A program made the position numbers and the translations under genes. The notes under the pieces are model-generated. The model worked only from the letters and a program-made list of their open reading frames with translations. It had not been told where the DNA came from and searched no databases. Shown here piece by piece: positions 26,178 to 35,431 of a DNA stretch of 64,000 nucleotides (the first letter of the stretch is position 1; every line of letters begins with the position of its first letter). This stretch comes from Brevibacterium pigmentatum (GTDB taxonomy: Bacteria; Actinomycetota; Actinomycetes; Actinomycetales; Brevibacteriaceae): the NCBI RefSeq assembly GCF_011617465.1, contig NZ_CP050153.1, positions 310,001-374,000 of the forward strand, in the 5' to 3' direction.

Positions 26178-27518
26178 ATGAACCATCAGGCACCCCCATC
26201 GCCCGACGCCGCCCCGTCGTCCGCACCCCCGGCATCCGACGCGGCCTTCCTCGCAGACTTCCATTTCGTCGCCACCATCGGGGCCACTGACAACAACGGC
26301 GTCGACCGGCAGGCGCTGACGCCGGAGGACAAGCAGACGCGTGACTGGATGCGCGGCTGGGCGACCGACAAAGGCTTCGAGGTGCGGGTGGATGCGATCG
26401 GCAACATGTTCGCGTGCCTCGAGTTCGTTCCCGACGCCCCATATGTCCTCATCGGCTCCCACCTCGATTCGCAGCCGCTCGGCGGTCGCTTCGACGGCGC
26501 CTACGGCGTCATCGCCGCCCTCTTCGCGGCCCTGCGCGTCAAAGAGGAGCTCGCCGAATCGGGCCTGAAACCCACCTTCAACCTCGCTGTCGTCAACTGG
26601 TTCAACGAAGAAGGCGGCCGCTTTGCTCCCTCGATCATGGGCAGCTCCGTCTACGCCGGACTCTTCGACCTCGACGAGATGCTCGCCGTCACCGATCTCG
26701 ACGGCACCACCGTCGCGGAGGCGCTGGGCGCCATCGGCTACGCTGGCACCGACACCCCGCCAGAGGCGATCTCCTACGCCGAGATCCACATCGAACAGGG
26801 CCGCATCCTCGAGCGCGAAACCACGGACATCGGCGTCGTCGAATCCAGCTGGTACACGCAGAAACTCGACATCGACGTCCTCGGCGAACAGTCCCACACT
26901 GGCGCGACCGCCATGGCCGATCGCCACGACGCCCTCGTCGCAGCGGCCAAAGTCGTGCTCGCCGTCGCCGAGGTGGTCGACGAGTTCGAGGAGGAAGCCC
27001 TCGTGTCCTCGGTCGGTCAGCACGTCGTCGAACCGAACTCGCCGATCGTCGTTCCCCGCCGCGTCCACATGGTCGCCGACCTCCGCTCGTCCGACCCCGC
27101 CATCGTTCAAGCCGCCCGCGACTCCCTCAAGACGCAGATCGCCGAGATCGCCCGCGCCCACGACATCGCGATCAACTCCCGCGACTTCGACATCCGCGAT
27201 AAGCGCCATTTCCCGACCGAAGGAGTCGAACTCGCCGAGAAGGCCGTCGCCAACGAAGGCCTGAGCATCCGTCGGCTGGAAACCATGGCGGGCCACGATT
27301 CCGTGGCGATGAACCACCGCGTGCCCGCCGTGATGATGTTCGTGCCCAGCGTCGACGGCGTCTCCCACTGCGAACGCGAATTCACCACCGACGAGGACAT
27401 GGTCCGCGGAGTCCGCGTCCTCACCTCGGTGGCCGGAGAGCTCGTCCGAGGCGAGCTCGCCGCCGTCCGCGACGGTGCCGTCTGGGTCGGTTCGTCCGTC
27501 GCCGAGGCGCGCGCATGA
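26178..27518 (+). CDS. Zn-dependent hydantoinase/carbamoylase-family amidase (M20)
   Basis: 446 residues. The binuclear metal site is readable: GSHLDSQPLGGRFDGAYGV (His and bridging Asp), NWFNEEGGRFAPS (Glu pair), YAEIHIEQGRILE (His) and VSHCERE near the C-terminus. ETMAGHDSVAMNHR is the family's dimer-contact motif, and the lid/dimerisation domain spans about 225-340. The family contains N-carbamoyl-L-amino-acid hydrolase, beta-ureidopropionase and allantoate amidohydrolase. The next gene overlaps its stop by 4 bases (ATGA) and is an amidase. Substrate is probably an N-carbamoyl or ureido compound imported by the flanking MHS carriers. Confidence 0.88.
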   Translation: MNHQAPPSPDAAPSSAPPASDAAFLADFHFVATIGATDNNGVDRQALTPEDKQTRDWMRGWATDKGFEVRVDAIGNMFACLEFVPDAPYVLIGSHLDSQPLGGRFDGAYGVIAALFAALRVKEELAESGLKPTFNLAVVNWFNEEGGRFAPSIMGSSVYAGLFDLDEMLAVTDLDGTTVAEALGAIGYAGTDTPPEAISYAEIHIEQGRILERETTDIGVVESSWYTQKLDIDVLGEQSHTGATAMADRHDALVAAAKVVLAVAEVVDEFEEEALVSSVGQHVVEPNSPIVVPRRVHMVADLRSSDPAIVQAARDSLKTQIAEIARAHDIAINSRDFDIRDKRHFPTEGVELAEKAVANEGLSIRRLETMAGHDSVAMNHRVPAVMMFVPSVDGVSHCEREFTTDEDMVRGVRVLTSVAGELVRGELAAVRDGAVWVGSSVAEARA

Positions 27519-29095
27519 GCCGCGCTGTCCCGCGCTCCGGCGCTGACGCCAAGACCGCCAACACCACGACCGAACCCTGGACCCTGTCCGCCACCGAGGC
27601 GCTCGCCGCCTTCCGCTCGAAGGAACTCTCCCCGGTCGACTACCTGACCTCCTTCATCGGCCGCATCACCGCGGAAGATGAGCGCATCAATGCGGTCACG
27701 GAAGTCGTGGAGGAGGCGGTCCCCTCGGCGCGGGAAGCCGAGAGGTTCTACTTGAGCGCCACCGACGATGACCTCGCCGATGCGGCCGCCACCCGCCCGC
27801 TGCTCGGACTTCCCGTGATCGCCAAGGAGAAGCACCCGCTCGCCGGCCGAGGCCTCACCCAAGGACTGCTGCACGAACGCGACACCATCGCCGACAACGA
27901 TGCCGCGATCATCGCCCGCATCCGCGCCGCCGGCGGATTCGTCCACGCCCGAGCCACCTCCCCGGAGTTCAGCTGCGCGACGATCACGCACTCGCCGATG
28001 TGGGGCGTGACCCGCAACCCCTGGAACCTCGACCTCTCGCCGGGAGGGTCCTCGGGTGGGTCCGGTGCCGCGCTCGCCGCCGGATTCGCGCCTCTGGCCA
28101 CGGCCTCGGACATCGCCGGATCGACGCGGCTGCCCGCCGCCTTCACCGGCACCGTCGGCTACAAAGCTCCGTACGGTCGGATCCCCGGCGCCCAACCCCT
28201 GGCCGCCGACTGGTATCGCGGAGACGGGCCGATGACGCGCACCGTCGCCGATGCCGCCCTGCTCGCCAAAGTCATGGTCGGCGTCGATCCGAGCGATCAC
28301 GCGACGATCACCTCGCTCGGGTTCCTCGATGACTTCGACCCCGCCGAGGCGGCTGATCGACTCCGCGGACGCAGGGTCGCGCTGTGCGTGAGGTTGGGGG
28401 ACTTCCCCGTCGGGAAGGACACCGAAGCGAACACCCGCGCGGTCGCCTCGGCGCTGGAATCGGCGGGTGCGCAAGTCGAGGAGATCGAACTGCCGTGGAC
28501 GGCCGAGCGGATCTTCGAGACCGCGTTCACCCACTTCGGGCACCTGTTGGCACCCGCCATGCGGAAGGCCACACGCGGCCACGAGGACACGTTGGCCGAC
28601 TACACGCTACGGTTCATGGCCGACTCCGAGGCGGTCGCCGGCCGCCGCTCCTTCTTTGACGGACTCGCCATGGAGTCACAGATCCAGGCCGAGCTGGCGT
28701 CCGCGATGGACGGCTTCGACGTACTCCTGGCGCCCACCTCGGCGGTGGCGGGGTTGGAAGCCGATGCGAGCTATCTCGACGGGATCACGGTCGGCGCGGA
28801 CGGCGTCGGTCGCGAAGGCGGAGAGAACGGTGCGGGCGGCGACTCGGGCGGTGCGGTCGCTGCCTCCGGCGAAACGGCCGGCTTCCACCTCGACCACTAC
28901 TGGCAGGCGCATATGACGATGCCGTTCAACATCTGCAACCGGGTGCCGATCGTCAATGTGCCCTCCGGGATGGCTGACTGCGGCATCCCCACCGGCGTCC
29001 AGGTCATTGCCCATCCCTATCATGATGTTCGAGCCTTCGAGATCGCCGCGGCAATCGAAGAGCTCTGCCCGTGGTCCGGTCTCGCACCGCTGTGA
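27515..29095 (+). CDS. Amidase-signature-family amidohydrolase
   Basis: 526 residues. The Ser-cisSer-Lys triad is visible: Lys in LLGLPVIAKEKHPLAG, cis-Ser in DLSPGGSSGGSGAALAAG and the nucleophile in ATASDIAGSTRLPAAFTG, followed by GYKAPYGRIPG. The nucleophile loop reads SDIAGSTRLP rather than the usual TDxGGSxRxP. A Gly-rich insert near 425-445 (REGGENGAGGDSGGAVA) is unusual. The C-terminal PFNICNRVPIVNVPSG closes the fold. Hydrolyses a carboxylic amide. Start codon overlaps the carbamoylase stop, so the two are translationally coupled. Confidence 0.88.
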   Translation: MSRAVPRSGADAKTANTTTEPWTLSATEALAAFRSKELSPVDYLTSFIGRITAEDERINAVTEVVEEAVPSAREAERFYLSATDDDLADAAATRPLLGLPVIAKEKHPLAGRGLTQGLLHERDTIADNDAAIIARIRAAGGFVHARATSPEFSCATITHSPMWGVTRNPWNLDLSPGGSSGGSGAALAAGFAPLATASDIAGSTRLPAAFTGTVGYKAPYGRIPGAQPLAADWYRGDGPMTRTVADAALLAKVMVGVDPSDHATITSLGFLDDFDPAEAADRLRGRRVALCVRLGDFPVGKDTEANTRAVASALESAGAQVEEIELPWTAERIFETAFTHFGHLLAPAMRKATRGHEDTLADYTLRFMADSEAVAGRRSFFDGLAMESQIQAELASAMDGFDVLLAPTSAVAGLEADASYLDGITVGADGVGREGGENGAGGDSGGAVAASGETAGFHLDHYWQAHMTMPFNICNRVPIVNVPSGMADCGIPTGVQVIAHPYHDVRAFEIAAAIEELCPWSGLAPL

Positions 29096-29202
29096 CGACC
29101 GGACTCGGCGCCCCTGATCCCCGACGGCTGGCAGACGCCAGCCCAACTCAGCACGAAGCCAAGCGGCTGCTTGACTGCACCACCTAGTAACAAGGACCCA
29201 CA

Positions 29203-30579
29203 ATGATGTCTGATCCATCCGGGGTGCTCCCCGACGACCCCGGCGGCTCTGCCGGCACGACAGCACGCGGCACCACAGCACGCACCACCAACCCAGCCAA
29301 CCCCAACGGCCCGGAGTCGACCAACCCGGGCAAGGTCGCCTTCGCGAGCTTCATCGGCACGACCGTCGAATGGTACGACTACTTCCTCTTCGGCACCGCG
29401 GCTGTGCTCGTGCTCAACGACCAGTTCTTCCCCTCGCTCGATCCTTTGGCCGGGCAGCTGGCGTCGCTGTCGACCTTCGCCGTCGCCTTCGTCGCGCGGC
29501 CTTTGGGCGGAGTGATCTTCGGGCACTTCGGTGACAAGCTCAGCCGCAAGTCGATGCTCGTGCTGTCCCTGCTCATGATGGGCTTCGCGACTTTCGCGAT
29601 CGGGCTGCTGCCCGGCTACAGCACAATCGGCGTGGCCGCTCCGATCCTCCTCGTCCTCCTCCGCGTGGTCCAAGGCTTCGGCGTCGGCGGCGAATGGGGC
29701 GGGGCCGTGCTCATGGCTGTCGAACACGCTCCACCTCATAAGAAGGCGTTCTACGGAGCCTGGCCGCAGGCCGGTGTGCCCGCCGGTTCCGTGCTCTCCA
29801 GCCTCGTGTTCTTCCTCGTCCAGCTCATGCCCAATGAGCAGTTCATGTCCTGGGGGTGGCGGATCCCGTTCCTCATCTCCGCCGTCCTCGTCCTGATCGG
29901 CCTCTTCATCCGCCTGCGCCTGACCGAGTCGCCTGAACTCAACGAGGTCAAGGAAGAGAAGAAGGTTGCGAGCCTGCCCTTCCTCGAACTGTTCAAGACC
30001 TCGAAGAAGTCGCTGCTCATCGGGATCTTCTGTCTCGTCGGATCGAACACGCTCTTCTATATCGCCAGCGTCTACCTGCTCTCCTACGCGCCCGACTACA
30101 CCGGCTTGAACCGCGGCGAGGTGCTCCTGGCCATAGCGATCGGTGCGTCCTTCGACGTCATCGCCATCCCTCTCGTCGCGATCTTCGCCGACCGCCATGG
30201 CAAACGCACGATGATGCTCGTCGGCAGCCTCGTCACCGCCGTCGCCGCCATCCCGATCTTCTGGGCGATCAACACCGGGACCTTCCTCGGTGCGGTGCTG
30301 GCGATGATCATCGCATTCCCGATCGCGCACTCGGTCGTCTACGCCACCTCCTCGGGCTTCATCTCCGGACTCTTCGACCCCGAGGTCCGCTACACCGGAG
30401 CATCGATCTCCTACCAGATCGGCGGGCTCATCTCCTCAGCCCCGGCTCCGATGATCTCCGTGCTGCTGTTCACGACCTTCGAATCGTGGGTGCCGGTCGC
30501 GCTCTACCTCGTCGCGGCTAACCTGTTGGCAGGGATATTCGTCCTCTTCGACACGAGGAACAGGGCGATGAGCGAGTGA
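29203..30579 (+). CDS. MFS transporter, MHS (shikimate/proline-betaine-like) family
   Basis: 458 residues; AAGGA lies 6 bases before the first of two tandem ATGs. Residues 1-45 are a polar Thr/Pro/Asn-rich cytoplasmic extension. MHS motifs follow: SFIGTTVEWYDYFLFGTAA, RPLGGVIFGHFGDKLSRKS, VVQGFGVGGEWGGAVLMAVE and RYTGASISYQIGGLISSAPA. Twelve helices in the inner membrane, proton symport. It is distinct from the first MHS gene of the cluster, so the locus encodes two importers. Its stop overlaps an amidase start-codon region (30577-30594), indicating one transcript. Confidence 0.88.
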   Translation: MMSDPSGVLPDDPGGSAGTTARGTTARTTNPANPNGPESTNPGKVAFASFIGTTVEWYDYFLFGTAAVLVLNDQFFPSLDPLAGQLASLSTFAVAFVARPLGGVIFGHFGDKLSRKSMLVLSLLMMGFATFAIGLLPGYSTIGVAAPILLVLLRVVQGFGVGGEWGGAVLMAVEHAPPHKKAFYGAWPQAGVPAGSVLSSLVFFLVQLMPNEQFMSWGWRIPFLISAVLVLIGLFIRLRLTESPELNEVKEEKKVASLPFLELFKTSKKSLLIGIFCLVGSNTLFYIASVYLLSYAPDYTGLNRGEVLLAIAIGASFDVIAIPLVAIFADRHGKRTMMLVGSLVTAVAAIPIFWAINTGTFLGAVLAMIIAFPIAHSVVYATSSGFISGLFDPEVRYTGASISYQIGGLISSAPAPMISVLLFTTFESWVPVALYLVAANLLAGIFVLFDTRNRAMSE

Positions 30580-30593
30580 CCAGGAGCAGACAG

Positions 30594-31822
30594 ATGACCG
30601 ACGGACAGGTGCAGCCGACGAACGGACCGACTCATCCAGAACAGGCTCATCCGATGGATGAGCACACCATCGCCGAGGTGGAACGTGCCGGAACGCAGTT
30701 CAACGCCGTCACAGCGATGACCGTCGACCGCGCGGATGCCCTCACCGCGGAATCGATCCGCCGCCGCGATTCCGGGCAGCCGCCTCGGCGCCGGTCGTGG
30801 ACCGACTCGAAGCAGCGGGGGCGATCCCGGTCGCGAAGACGAACTGCCAGGAATATTCCTACGGAATCCTCGGCGACGAATCCGCCTTCGGCCGCGTGAT
30901 CAACCCCGTCGATCCCGCACTGTGCACCGCCGGATCGAGCTCCGGATCGGCCGCGCTCGTCGCCGCCAACGCGGTGCCTTTGGCCTTGGGCACGGACACG
31001 GCCGGGTCCGTGCGCGTGCCCGCGGCCTGCCAGGGCGTGTTCGGGTTCAAACCGACCTTCGGCGTCGTGCCCGTCGACGGAGTCTTCCCGCTGTCGCCTG
31101 CCTTCGACACCGTCGGCCTGTTCGCCTCGGACCTCGGCGTGCTGACCACGGCCTTCGATGTGATCGCTGGCGACGTGTCCGGCGAGGCACCCGATCTGAG
31201 CGCGGCGATCGGCCTCATCGGCAGCGGCGAACGGACGATCGATGTCAGCCTCTTCGGCGACGACGATAGCCGGGCGAGAGACCTGCTCATGACGGTCCCG
31301 GACCTCACGATCACCTCGGCGAATGGCCCGACCCTGGGCGAACTCCTCGACGACCTTGCGCCGATCTACGACTTCATCCGTCTCTATGAGGCTTACGAGG
31401 TCCACAAGGACCTCTTCGCCGAGCACGCCGCGGACTACCAACCGGGCGTGGCCAAGAAGATCGAGGCCGGCCGGGACCTCGGCGAGGCCGAATACCGGAA
31501 GCAGTTGGACGCGCTCGCCGAACTGCGGGAGCGGTCGCTGTCGGTCTTCGGCGCCGCCGATTTCCTGCTCACTCCAGCCCTCGACGGGCCGGTGGTCCGC
31601 TGGGATGAGATCGACTCCGGATCGGCGGCGAAGTTCATGCGCTATTCGATGCCGTTCAACGTGCTCGGCTGGCCGGCGTTGACGATCCCGCTGCCCGGGG
31701 CCGGCGTCGGAAACGGAAACGGCGTTGGAACTGGAGCCAGCTCAGGACCGCGGGCGGTGCAGCTGGTCGGTCGCCCGGGTGGTGACCGCGACCTGCTCGC
31801 CTTCGCCTCGCGGCTGGGGTGA
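30594..31822 (+). pseudogene. Amidase-signature gene with an internal deletion and frame change
   Basis: The 5' part (frame from ATG 30594, CAGGAG upstream) gives a normal amidase N-terminus ending DRADALTAESIRRRDSGQ. From about 30779 the sensible protein is in another frame: AASAPVVDRLEAAGAIPVAK, then TAGSSSGSAALVAANAVPLA and GTDTAGSVRVPAACQG. The 60-80 residues between these parts in intact relatives, including the catalytic Lys loop (GxPVxVKD), are missing. The junction lies in a copy of GCCGCCTCGGCG (30779-30790). The cis-Ser and nucleophile Ser remain. A GTG at 30797 could start a truncated protein, but without the Lys it should be inactive. Confidence 0.85.
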
Positions 31823-31837
31823 ACGCAATTCAGATAC

Positions 31838-31878
31838 CGCCGAGGCGGCCCTCCCATTTCGGGAGGGCCGCCGCGGCG
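31838..31878. terminator. Strong GC-rich hairpin between convergent genes
   Basis: CGCCGAGGCGGCCCTCCC (31838-31855) and its complement (31861-31878, 17 of 18 matching) enclose ATTTC. It separates the amidase remnant (+) from the lipase gene (-). The left arm is a copy of the dispersed CGCCGAGGCGGC element. Confidence 0.8.
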
Positions 31879-31921
31879 AGGATGGGCCACGTCGTTCGGA
31901 TGCGTGATCCGATCAGGGAGG

Positions 31922-31936
31922 GCTGCCTCGGTGAGG
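31922..31936 (-). repeat. Dispersed element after the lipase gene
   Basis: On the lipase strand it reads CCTCACCGAGGCAGC, starting 8 bases after the stop. Two mismatches to the common form. Confidence 0.55.
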
Positions 31937-31944
31937 GTGGGAGG

Positions 31945-33402
31945 TCACAGCCTCCAGCAGCTGTCGAGCGGAGCCTTGCCCGCGAAGGTGCGACTGGTGA
32001 AGGCCTCGATGCGGGGCAGGGCTGCGACGTAGCCGCCTAAGTGAGTGGGCCCGAGATTGTCCTCGAAGGCCACCTTGTGACCGGCTCGGCACCAGGTCGA
32101 CGCGAGCTCCTTGCCCTGATCGAACGAGATGACGTCGTCGAGACGGCTGTGGTTGACCAGCAGCGGAATATCAGGCACTTCGGCCTTACCCAACCGCTGC
32201 CGGTCAACGATGTCCGTGAAGTGCTCGTCGATGACCTCAGGGAACGACTCGCCGTTCTTCGTCAGCGACTTCCCATCCGTGAAGGCAGTCGAGAGCAGGG
32301 CTTGGACGGTGCACTTGTCCGCTGTTTCGGCGACCACCTTCTGCCCCTTCTCGTTGAGGAATTCTGACAGATCGATGTCGGCCTGATCGGCGAACCCGAC
32401 CACGCCGTAGAGTGCGAATGCCGTATAGACGCTCGAGAGACCGGAGACGGTCTTGTACAGGTCGGTCGGCACGGCACCGGCCGAGGTGGAGACGACGTTG
32501 AGTTCGGGAGCCCATTCCTTCTGTAGCTCCAGAGCTGCCGTCGTGGCGTGGCCGCCCTGTGAGTATCCGCGCAGCTGGAGCTGGGTGTCCGCGTCGATCT
32601 CGCTGCCGTCGAGCTGCTGAACGGCGCGTGCCGCGTCGAGGACGGAGCGCCCCTCTTCGACACGGTTGACGTAGTGGTGGGTGCCTTCGGTGCCGAGGCC
32701 CATGTAGTCGACGACGACAACCGGATGCTTTGCGGCGAGGGCCGATGCGACGGAGATGCCTTCGTATTCGGTGCCCATGCCCATCTGGCGGCTCGGAGCG
32801 CACTTGTCGGCGATGCCCTGGGTGCCCGGCGCGATGACGACGGCATCCTCAGCGTAGCCGCTCGCACCGTTCGGGGTGAGCAGAGTGGCGGTCGCGGCTC
32901 GGGCCTGTCCCTTCTCATCGGTGGTCTTGTACATGAAGACCGTCGACTTCGCGTCATGCTTGATGAGCTTCACCGGATCGAGGTAGAACTCGGATTCGGC
33001 CTGCTTGACCACTGCGCCGTCCTCGCTCGGCAGTGAGTCCGGGGTCTGATAGAAGTTCCCGGGAACCCCCGATGCCGGAAGCTCCTCCTGCGCGGCGGCG
33101 TATTCGACATCGGCCGTGGTGATCTCATCGGACTCTTCGACGGCCTTCTGCGCCTGTTCGACGCTGACGCCTTCGGGGACGGAGTCGCGGTCGAGTGTGC
33201 TCGGACCCTCTGCCGCACGGTCGTCGAGGAACTGTTCGGCTTCGGCATCGGTCTGCGGAACGAGTTCGGTGGCCTTGGCCGGCGCGGTGGTCGTGCACAA
33301 AGTGAGTGCGAGGCCGACGACGGCAGCGGCGCTCAGGGCCCGCAGGCGACGACGGGAACCGTGTGAGGAGGTGGTCGGCAGTGCTGTGGTTGGCGTGCTC
33401 AT
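31945..33402 (-). CDS. Secreted lipase (LIP/CAL-B-like alpha/beta hydrolase)
   Basis: 485 residues with AGGAC before the ATG. The N-terminus is a Sec signal: RRRLRALSAAAVVGLALTLC then TTTAPAKA before the likely cleavage near 45. The mature protein belongs to the secretory lipase (LIP) family, with VVIAPGTQGIADKCAPSRQM, VVVDYMGLGTEGTHHYVNR and the nucleophile elbow QLRGYSQGGHATTAALE near 275-290. The catalytic Asp and His are probably in VNHSRLDDVISFDQG and LGPTHLGGYVAALP. Four Cys in the mature chain could form two disulfides. It would hydrolyse triacylglycerols or other esters outside the cell. Confidence 0.88.
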   Translation of the reverse strand: MSTPTTALPTTSSHGSRRRLRALSAAAVVGLALTLCTTTAPAKATELVPQTDAEAEQFLDDRAAEGPSTLDRDSVPEGVSVEQAQKAVEESDEITTADVEYAAAQEELPASGVPGNFYQTPDSLPSEDGAVVKQAESEFYLDPVKLIKHDAKSTVFMYKTTDEKGQARAATATLLTPNGASGYAEDAVVIAPGTQGIADKCAPSRQMGMGTEYEGISVASALAAKHPVVVVDYMGLGTEGTHHYVNRVEEGRSVLDAARAVQQLDGSEIDADTQLQLRGYSQGGHATTAALELQKEWAPELNVVSTSAGAVPTDLYKTVSGLSSVYTAFALYGVVGFADQADIDLSEFLNEKGQKVVAETADKCTVQALLSTAFTDGKSLTKNGESFPEVIDEHFTDIVDRQRLGKAEVPDIPLLVNHSRLDDVISFDQGKELASTWCRAGHKVAFEDNLGPTHLGGYVAALPRIEAFTSRTFAGKAPLDSCWRL

Positions 33403-33759
33403 AGGCGTGGTCCTGTTCTGCCATGTCTCTCGGCATTGAGAAGGTGCGGGACAGTGGTGTCGGTGCAGACCGCAGCGGTGTACACCGTGACGGTGAGAAC
33501 AGTGTCACGACGGGGTGCAGTCGGCCAGAGTGTTCACCGTTGGACGCCCTGATTCTGACGGGCACCACACACATTACTTGATAGTAGAACTGAGTGGTAG
33601 TTAAGTGCAGATTCGGTCTGTTGCCTGGTGGAGAGACACGTCGACGGCCGCCGGTCGACAGCGAAGCACGCTGCCGGCCGACGGCCGTTGGAGGAGCGGA
33701 ACCACCCCGCCGAGGTCAGCTGCCCGGAATGGGCAGGGCCGCCTCGGTGAGGGTGGGGT
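33403..33759. other. Intergenic region upstream of the lipase gene
   Basis: About 360 bases between two minus-strand genes. The AT-rich stretch ATTACTTGATAGTAGAAC near 33574-33591 may be the lipase promoter region. A dispersed-element copy lies near the permease end. No gene is supported. Confidence 0.45.
33738..33752 (-). repeat. Dispersed element after the NCS1 permease gene
   Basis: Reads CCTCACCGAGGCGGC on the permease strand, 8 bases after its stop. Confidence 0.6.
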
Positions 33760-35190
33760 TCACTTGCGTTCGAGGTCCTCGAGGGAGGGGTAGATGGTCT
33801 CCTTCGGGGCGACTCCGTGGTTGCGGATGAGCAGGAAGTAGAGCACGAAGGTGACCACGATGCCCACGAGCCACGAGATGTCCGCGCCGCCGAGCTTCGC
33901 GACCAGCGGACCGGTGTAGAAGGACTGCGCGAGGAACGGGATCTGGACGACGACGCCGACTCCGTAGGCGACCAGCGCGCGCCAGTTCCATGCACCGTAG
34001 CGACCATGGCGGTCATAGAATGCGGGGATGTCGAAGCGGTCCTTCGAGATCAGGTAGTAGTCGGTGAGGTTGATGACGCTCCACGGGGTGAAGACCATGA
34101 GCAGGGCGAGCACGAAGTTCTTGAAGTTCGCGAGGAAGTCCGCTGAGGCCGCCAGCGCCACCAGCACGGTGAGCGCGACGATGCCGATGACGAACACCGC
34201 TCGGGTCCAGCGGCGGATCGTCGCCCGGTTGCCGAACGAGGTGAGGATCGTCAGCGTGCACATGAAAGCGCCGTAGGCGTTGAGCGTGTTGACGGTGAGC
34301 TTGCCGAGCAGGATGACGACGAAGATGAGGAGCGCGAAGACGCCGCCGCCGACGATGTCACCGACGTAGGCGACCTGGTTCTCGACGAACTCGTTGCCGG
34401 TCTCCGTCATCGCGGCCGCACCGATGAGCGCTCCGAGCGTCATCGACCACTGCGAACCGATGACCGAACCGCCGAAGGTGAACCAGAAGGTCTTCGCTGC
34501 CGGGGTCGAGCGCGGCAGGTAGCGCGAGTAGTCGGCGACGTAGGGGCCGTAGGTCAGCTGCCAGCCCACGGACAGAGCGATCGCGGAGAGGAAGGCGGGG
34601 AAGGCGAACGAGGAATTTGAGATCAGTCCGGGGACGTCGACCTGAGTGATCACGCAGTACGTGATGAACAGGAATCCGAGCAGGCCCGTGACCGACGAGA
34701 TCCGTCCGAGCACGTGGATGTACTTGTACCCCAGAAGAGCCACCAGAGCGGTGAGCGCGCCGAAGATGACGATGCCGATCCACGGGGTCTGCGCGCCGAT
34801 GATGAGGTTGACGGCCTGACCGGACAACACCGCGCCGGTCGAGGCGAAGCCGATGTACATGAGCACGACGAGCACGAGCGGGATGATCGCGCCGATGATG
34901 CCGAACTGCGCACGCGAGGAGATCATCTGCGGCAGACCCAGCTGCGGCCCCTGCGCCGAGTGCAGAGCCATGACGATGCCGCCGATGATGTTGCCGATGA
35001 GCAGGCCGATGATGGCCCACAGTGCATCGGCGCCGAAGACGACGGCCAGAGCCCCGTCGACGATGGCGGTGATCTGGGTGTTCGCGCCGAACCACAGGGT
35101 GAACTGGGACCGTGGCGTTCCGTGACGCTCGGCGTCAGGCACCATCTCGATGGACCGCTTCTCGATCCCCGAACTGGTCGTACTTGCCAT
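33760..35190 (-). CDS. NCS1-family permease (cytosine/purine permease type), HutR-regulon candidate
   Basis: 476 residues with AAGGAGAAAATC before the ATG. Twelve helices; NCS1 motifs are FTLWFGANTQITAIVDGALA at the first helix, GNIIGGIVMALHSAQGPQLG, LSVGWQLTYGPYVADYSRYL (YxPYVADYSRY is diagnostic) and VFTPWSVINLTDYYLISKD. The family imports nucleobases, hydantoins, vitamins and related heterocycles with Na+ or H+. About 80 bases upstream lies TCCGAAATATCGGA, the same palindrome found before hutU and hutI. This makes histidine, urocanate or another imidazole a plausible substrate. That assignment is an inference; cytosine or hydantoin cannot be excluded. Confidence 0.88.
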   Translation of the reverse strand: MASTTSSGIEKRSIEMVPDAERHGTPRSQFTLWFGANTQITAIVDGALAVVFGADALWAIIGLLIGNIIGGIVMALHSAQGPQLGLPQMISSRAQFGIIGAIIPLVLVVLMYIGFASTGAVLSGQAVNLIIGAQTPWIGIVIFGALTALVALLGYKYIHVLGRISSVTGLLGFLFITYCVITQVDVPGLISNSSFAFPAFLSAIALSVGWQLTYGPYVADYSRYLPRSTPAAKTFWFTFGGSVIGSQWSMTLGALIGAAAMTETGNEFVENQVAYVGDIVGGGVFALLIFVVILLGKLTVNTLNAYGAFMCTLTILTSFGNRATIRRWTRAVFVIGIVALTVLVALAASADFLANFKNFVLALLMVFTPWSVINLTDYYLISKDRFDIPAFYDRHGRYGAWNWRALVAYGVGVVVQIPFLAQSFYTGPLVAKLGGADISWLVGIVVTFVLYFLLIRNHGVAPKETIYPSLEDLERK

Positions 35191-35272
35191 GATTTTCTCC
35201 TTTGAACTGATGGACCTGGTTCAGTGTGGCACCACTGCACAACACCCGACGAGGTCCAGATCACACTTTCTG

Positions 35273-35286
35273 TCCGAAATATCGGA
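35273..35286. promoter_or_regulatory. HutR-type operator before the NCS1 permease gene
   Basis: TCCGAAATATCGGA, a TCCGA-N4-TCGGA dyad, 83 bases upstream of the permease ATG. The 14 bases are identical to the site before hutI. Confidence 0.6.
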
Positions 35287-35431
35287 AAATCTCGCCGAGG
35301 CGGCCCGGAACGTCCGGACATCGGAGCGGGGGTCCGAGGAGCGACCGACTCGCCCTCAGATACCGTGCCGATCGTAGACTCCGACACGTTTCGGTGCTGT
35401 TTCGCGCCCGGTCTCCCGGCCGCACCGGCCG

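Noticed and set aside
26118-27368. 416-residue minus-strand frame
   Set aside because: Antisense to the carbamoylase gene, low-complexity Val/Asp/Gly composition.
35310-35330. Additional HutR-type half-site (CGTCCGGACATCGGAG)
   Set aside because: Spacing and bases differ from the three good sites; likely chance.
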